A DNA stretch of 64,000 nt from Labedaea rhizosphaerae. GTDB lineage: Bacteria > Actinomycetota > Actinomycetes > Mycobacteriales > Pseudonocardiaceae. The stretch's first letter is position 1, and each line of letters opens with the position of its first letter. Made by a program: the position numbers and the translations under genes. Shown in pieces: positions 61,617 to 64,000 of the stretch. The notes beneath the pieces were generated by a model, which was not told where the DNA came from, did not search any database, and saw only the letters and a program-made list of their open reading frames with translations. The stretch is taken from assembly GCF_004362825.1 (NCBI RefSeq), contig NZ_SNXZ01000001.1, positions 1,550,001 through 1,614,000 on the forward strand, in the 5' to 3' direction.

Positions 61617-62387
61617 ATGGCGATCCCGGTCGGGCTGTCCACGGCGTCGGTCTGGCCGCAGACCGCCGCGTCGGCGTTCGCCTCGGCCGAGAAGCTGGGC
61701 TACGACGGCGTCGAGGTGATGGTCTGGACCGACCCGATGAGCCAGGACGTCCCGGCGCTGCGCCGGGCGTCGCGCGCGCACGGCGTGCCGGTGCTCGCGG
61801 TGCACGCGCCGTGCCTGCTGATCACCCAACGGGTGTGGTCGCCCGACCCCGAGACCCGGTTGCGCCGCTCGGTCGCGGCGGCGGAGGACCTCGGCGCGCC
61901 GACCGTGGTCGTGCACCCGCCGTTTCGCTGGCAGCGCCGCTACGCCGACGCCTTCCCCGACCTGGTGGCCGAGCTGGAGGACACCAGCGGGATCGCGGTC
62001 GCCGTGGAGAACATGTTCCCGGTCCGGCGCTCGGTCTCGGCGTTCCGGCCGTCGATCGACCCGACCGACGTCGGGCACCGGCACTACACGCTCGACCTCT
62101 CGCACACGGCCGCCGCGGGGACGGACGCGCTCGCGATGGCCGAGCGGATGGGCACTGGGCTCACCCACGTCCACCTGGCCGACGGCAGCGGCGCACCCAG
62201 CGACGAGCACCTGGTGCCCGGCCGGGGCGGGCAGCCGTGCGCCGAGCTGTGCGAGACGCTGGCCCGCACGGGGTTCGACGGCCAGGTCGTGCTGGAGATC
62301 AACACCCGCAAGGCCCGTGGTTCGGCCGCGCGCGCGAAGGATCTCGCCGAGGCGTTGCTGTTCGCGCGCCTGCACCTCGGCCAATAG
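61617..62387 (+). CDS. Sugar-phosphate isomerase/epimerase-like TIM barrel (Rv0498-like)
   Basis: The 256-residue AP-endonuclease-2/xylose-isomerase-type TIM barrel has [35 protein letters not shown], and metal ligands in HYTLDLSHT and [10 protein letters not shown]. Such proteins isomerise sugars or cyclitols; substrate unknown. It starts seven bases after the membrane protein, probably in one operon, as in mycobacteria. Confidence 0.87.
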   Translation: MAIPVGLSTASVWPQTAASAFASAEKLGYDGVEVMVWTDPMSQDVPALRRASRAHGVPVLAVHAPCLLITQRVWSPDPETRLRRSVAAAEDLGAPTVVVHPPFRWQRRYADAFPDLVAELEDTSGIAVAVENMFPVRRSVSAFRPSIDPTDVGHRHYTLDLSHTAAAGTDALAMAERMGTGLTHVHLADGSGAPSDEHLVPGRGGQPCAELCETLARTGFDGQVVLEINTRKARGSAARAKDLAEALLFARLHLGQ

Positions 62388-62407
62388 CCGGGGCCGGTAG
62401 GCGGCCA

Positions 62408-62418
62408 GTAGTGGCAAC
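62408..62418 (+). promoter_or_regulatory. Shared 11-mer upstream of proDH
   Basis: GTAGTGGCAAC is repeated from 59916. It sits in the 88-bp gap before proline dehydrogenase. Confidence 0.35.
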
Positions 62419-62475
62419 TGTGATCCATCCGATCGGCCGGGCAGCACGCGAGGTCGTGGTCGTACAGTTTCGCCC

Positions 62476-63402
62476 GTGAACCCGCTGCGCTCCTTGATCC
62501 TCGCCGCCGCCGGCAACGACGCCATCCGGAACCTGGTCGCCAAGGCCCCGCTCAGCCGCGATGTGGTCCGGCGGTTCGTGGCGGGCGAGACCACCGCCGA
62601 GGCCATCGAGGTGACCCGCACGCTCGTCGCGTCCGGCGTCTCGGTGACCCTGGACTACCTCGGCGAGGACACCACGGACGCCAGCCTGGCCGAGCAGACC
62701 GTGCAGTCCTACCTGACGCTGCTCGACCAGCTGCACGAGCAGGGACTGTCGGCCAGCGCCGAGGTCAGCGTGAAGCTCTCCGCCGTCGGCCAGGCCCTGG
62801 ACGAGACGCTCGCGCTGGACAACGCCTCGCGGATCTGCGCGGCCGCCGAGCAGAGCGGCACCACGGTGACCCTCGACATGGAGGACCACACCACCACCGA
62901 CTCGACGCTGCGGGTGCTCGCGGAGCTGCGCCGCACGTGGCCGTGGGTCGGCGCCGTGCTGCAGGCATACCTGCACCGCACGCAGGACGACTGCGCCCAC
63001 CTCACAGGCCAGGGCTCGCGGGTGCGGCTGTGCAAGGGCGCCTACGCCGAGCCCGCCAGCGTGGCGTTCGACGCCGGCCACGAGGTCGACCTGAGCTACG
63101 TGCGGTGCGTCAACACGCTGCTGGCCGGCGACGGCTACCCCATGTTCGCCACGCACGACCCGAGACTCATCCGGGTCATCGCCGAGCGGGCCAAGTGGTT
63201 CGACCGCAAGCCCGGCACGTTCGAGTACCAGATGCTCTACGGAATCCGGCCCGACGAGCAGCTGCGGCTGGCCCGTGAAGGCCACACCGTGCGCGCCTAC
63301 GTGCCCTACGGCGAGCAGTGGTACGGCTACCTCATGCGCAGGCTGGCCGAGCGACCCGCGAACACGGCCTTCTTCCTGCGTGCCCTGGCCAGTCGTTCGT
63401 GA
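62476..63402 (+). CDS. putB: Proline dehydrogenase
   Basis: The 308-residue FAD-dependent TIM barrel oxidises proline to pyrroline-5-carboxylate. Motifs are TLDYLGEDTTD, SVKLSAVGQ, TLDMEDHTTTDSTL, RLCKGAYAEP and MFATHDPRLI. The C-terminal YGEQWYGYLMRRLAERPAN ends in the conserved catalytic arginines. It is a stand-alone ProDH, as in Gram-positive bacteria. GTG start. The stop overlaps the next gene's start by four bases. Confidence 0.93.
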   Translation: MNPLRSLILAAAGNDAIRNLVAKAPLSRDVVRRFVAGETTAEAIEVTRTLVASGVSVTLDYLGEDTTDASLAEQTVQSYLTLLDQLHEQGLSASAEVSVKLSAVGQALDETLALDNASRICAAAEQSGTTVTLDMEDHTTTDSTLRVLAELRRTWPWVGAVLQAYLHRTQDDCAHLTGQGSRVRLCKGAYAEPASVAFDAGHEVDLSYVRCVNTLLAGDGYPMFATHDPRLIRVIAERAKWFDRKPGTFEYQMLYGIRPDEQLRLAREGHTVRAYVPYGEQWYGYLMRRLAERPANTAFFLRALASRS

Positions 63403-64000
63403 CCGCGCAGGACGCCGGCTTCTCCGCGGCCAGCGCCGTACGCCCGCTCGGCGATGGCACCTTCATCGCCGACCTGCCGCCCAACTGGACCGTCGGCTCG
63501 AAGCCTCACGGCGGGTTCCTGCTCGCGTTGCTGGCGCGCACGGCCATCGCGGTGACCAGCGGTGCGGGTGCGCCGCCGCTGGAGCCGCTGGCGGTGAGCG
63601 CGCAGTTCCTGCGTGCGCCGAGCGTGGGCCCGGTGCTGCTGCGCACCGACATCCGCCGGACCGGTCGCCGCGTGACCGTGGTGGCCGTGGTGCTGGAGCA
63701 ACGCGGGCGCAGTTGCGTCGAGGGCACGGTGACCGTCGGGCGGCTGCCCCGCGAGCGCGCGGCGTGGTCGGACCTGCCGAGCCAGCCGGCCGAACCGCCG
63801 GGCAACGCCCTGGACCTCGCGGCGCTGCCCGCGGCGGCGGTGTTCAAGGTCACATCGGCGTGCGACGTCCGGCTGGACCCCAACGGCGCGGGATTCCTGC
63901 ACGGCCACACCGGTGACCCGCTGCGGCTGCGGCTCTGGGTGCGGCCCAAGGGCGAGCAGCCCGACCCGCTGTTCGGGCTCATCGCGGGCGACGTGTCCAT
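63399..64000 (+). CDS. Acyl-CoA thioesterase-family protein, partial
   Basis: The frame opens with a GTG overlapping the proDH TGA and runs to the right edge (~200 residues seen). It resembles TesB/hotdog thioesterases, with WTVGSKPHGGFLLALLARTA at the N-terminal hotdog and VSAQFLRAPSVGPVLL. A second hotdog probably begins near residue 150. The C-terminus is outside the window. Confidence 0.72.
   Translation, partial: MTAQDAGFSAASAVRPLGDGTFIADLPPNWTVGSKPHGGFLLALLARTAIAVTSGAGAPPLEPLAVSAQFLRAPSVGPVLLRTDIRRTGRRVTVVAVVLEQRGRSCVEGTVTVGRLPRERAAWSDLPSQPAEPPGNALDLAALPAAAVFKVTSACDVRLDPNGAGFLHGHTGDPLRLRLWVRPKGEQPDPLFGLIAGDVS

Noticed and set aside
1-64000. tRNA, rRNA, insertion sequence or prophage genes
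   Set aside because: I read both strands for cloverleaf-like arms, rRNA cores, transposase motifs and phage structural genes and found none I could support.

Overview
The window is high-GC actinobacterial DNA with many GTG/TTG starts, 4-nt GTGA/ATGA/TTGA gene overlaps, and a mycothiol biosynthesis gene (mshA). Gene content and order point to Pseudonocardiaceae (an Amycolatopsis/Lentzea/Kibdelosporangium-like organism); the genus is inference. I see no rRNA, tRNA, CRISPR array or insertion sequence. Region 1 (1-10.6 kb) is a surface polysaccharide locus: an O-antigen ligase-like membrane protein (cut by the left edge), a Wzz-like chain-length protein, a secreted beta-helix lipoprotein, three glycosyltransferases, a CelD/FemAB-like acyltransferase, a beta-propeller protein, an MFS transporter and UDP-glucose dehydrogenase, which would supply UDP-glucuronate. 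Region 2 (10.6-15.4 kb) holds a PP2C-like protein, an apparently leaderless HTH/Clp-N gene pair with two operator palindromes, DUF5655, and a divergent YczE/MocR pair. Two copies of a 105-bp element carrying DnaA-box-like sequences follow the ends of ugd and the mocR-type gene. Region 3 (15.5-20.1 kb) contains the most interesting system: a translationally coupled operon of an ECF sigma factor, a 144-aa partner, and an 808-residue TPR-CHAT (caspase-like) protein with an intact His/Cys dyad. The layout resembles the protease/inhibitor/sigma logic of CRISPR Craspase, but there is no CRISPR here. Region 4 (20.1-26.9 kb) has an aminotransferase, a DUF445 membrane protein, a CGNR zinc-finger regulator, and a PadR-controlled ABC exporter. 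Region 5 (26.9-33.2 kb) reads as an extracellular polyhydroxybutyrate/3-hydroxybutyrate utilisation cluster: two secreted esterases, a GAF-PucR regulator, an MHS-type symporter and 3-hydroxybutyrate dehydrogenase. Region 6 (33.3-64 kb) is mostly core genome. From about 36.7 kb it follows the order of the Mycobacterium tuberculosis Rv0474-Rv0498 block (XRE regulator, HbhA-like, DUF2516, DUF2505, murB, L,D-transpeptidase, SDR, mshA, YbjN, gpm, senX3-regX3, ppx, membrane protein, sugar-phosphate isomerase), with local insertions, and then proline dehydrogenase and a thioesterase cut by the right edge. Two non-coding features stand out in region 6. One is a 0.9-kb array of about eight degenerate tandem repeats of ~120 bp (39.8-40.7 kb). 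The other is a run of four consecutive GC-rich hairpins upstream of gpm (54.08-54.23 kb).
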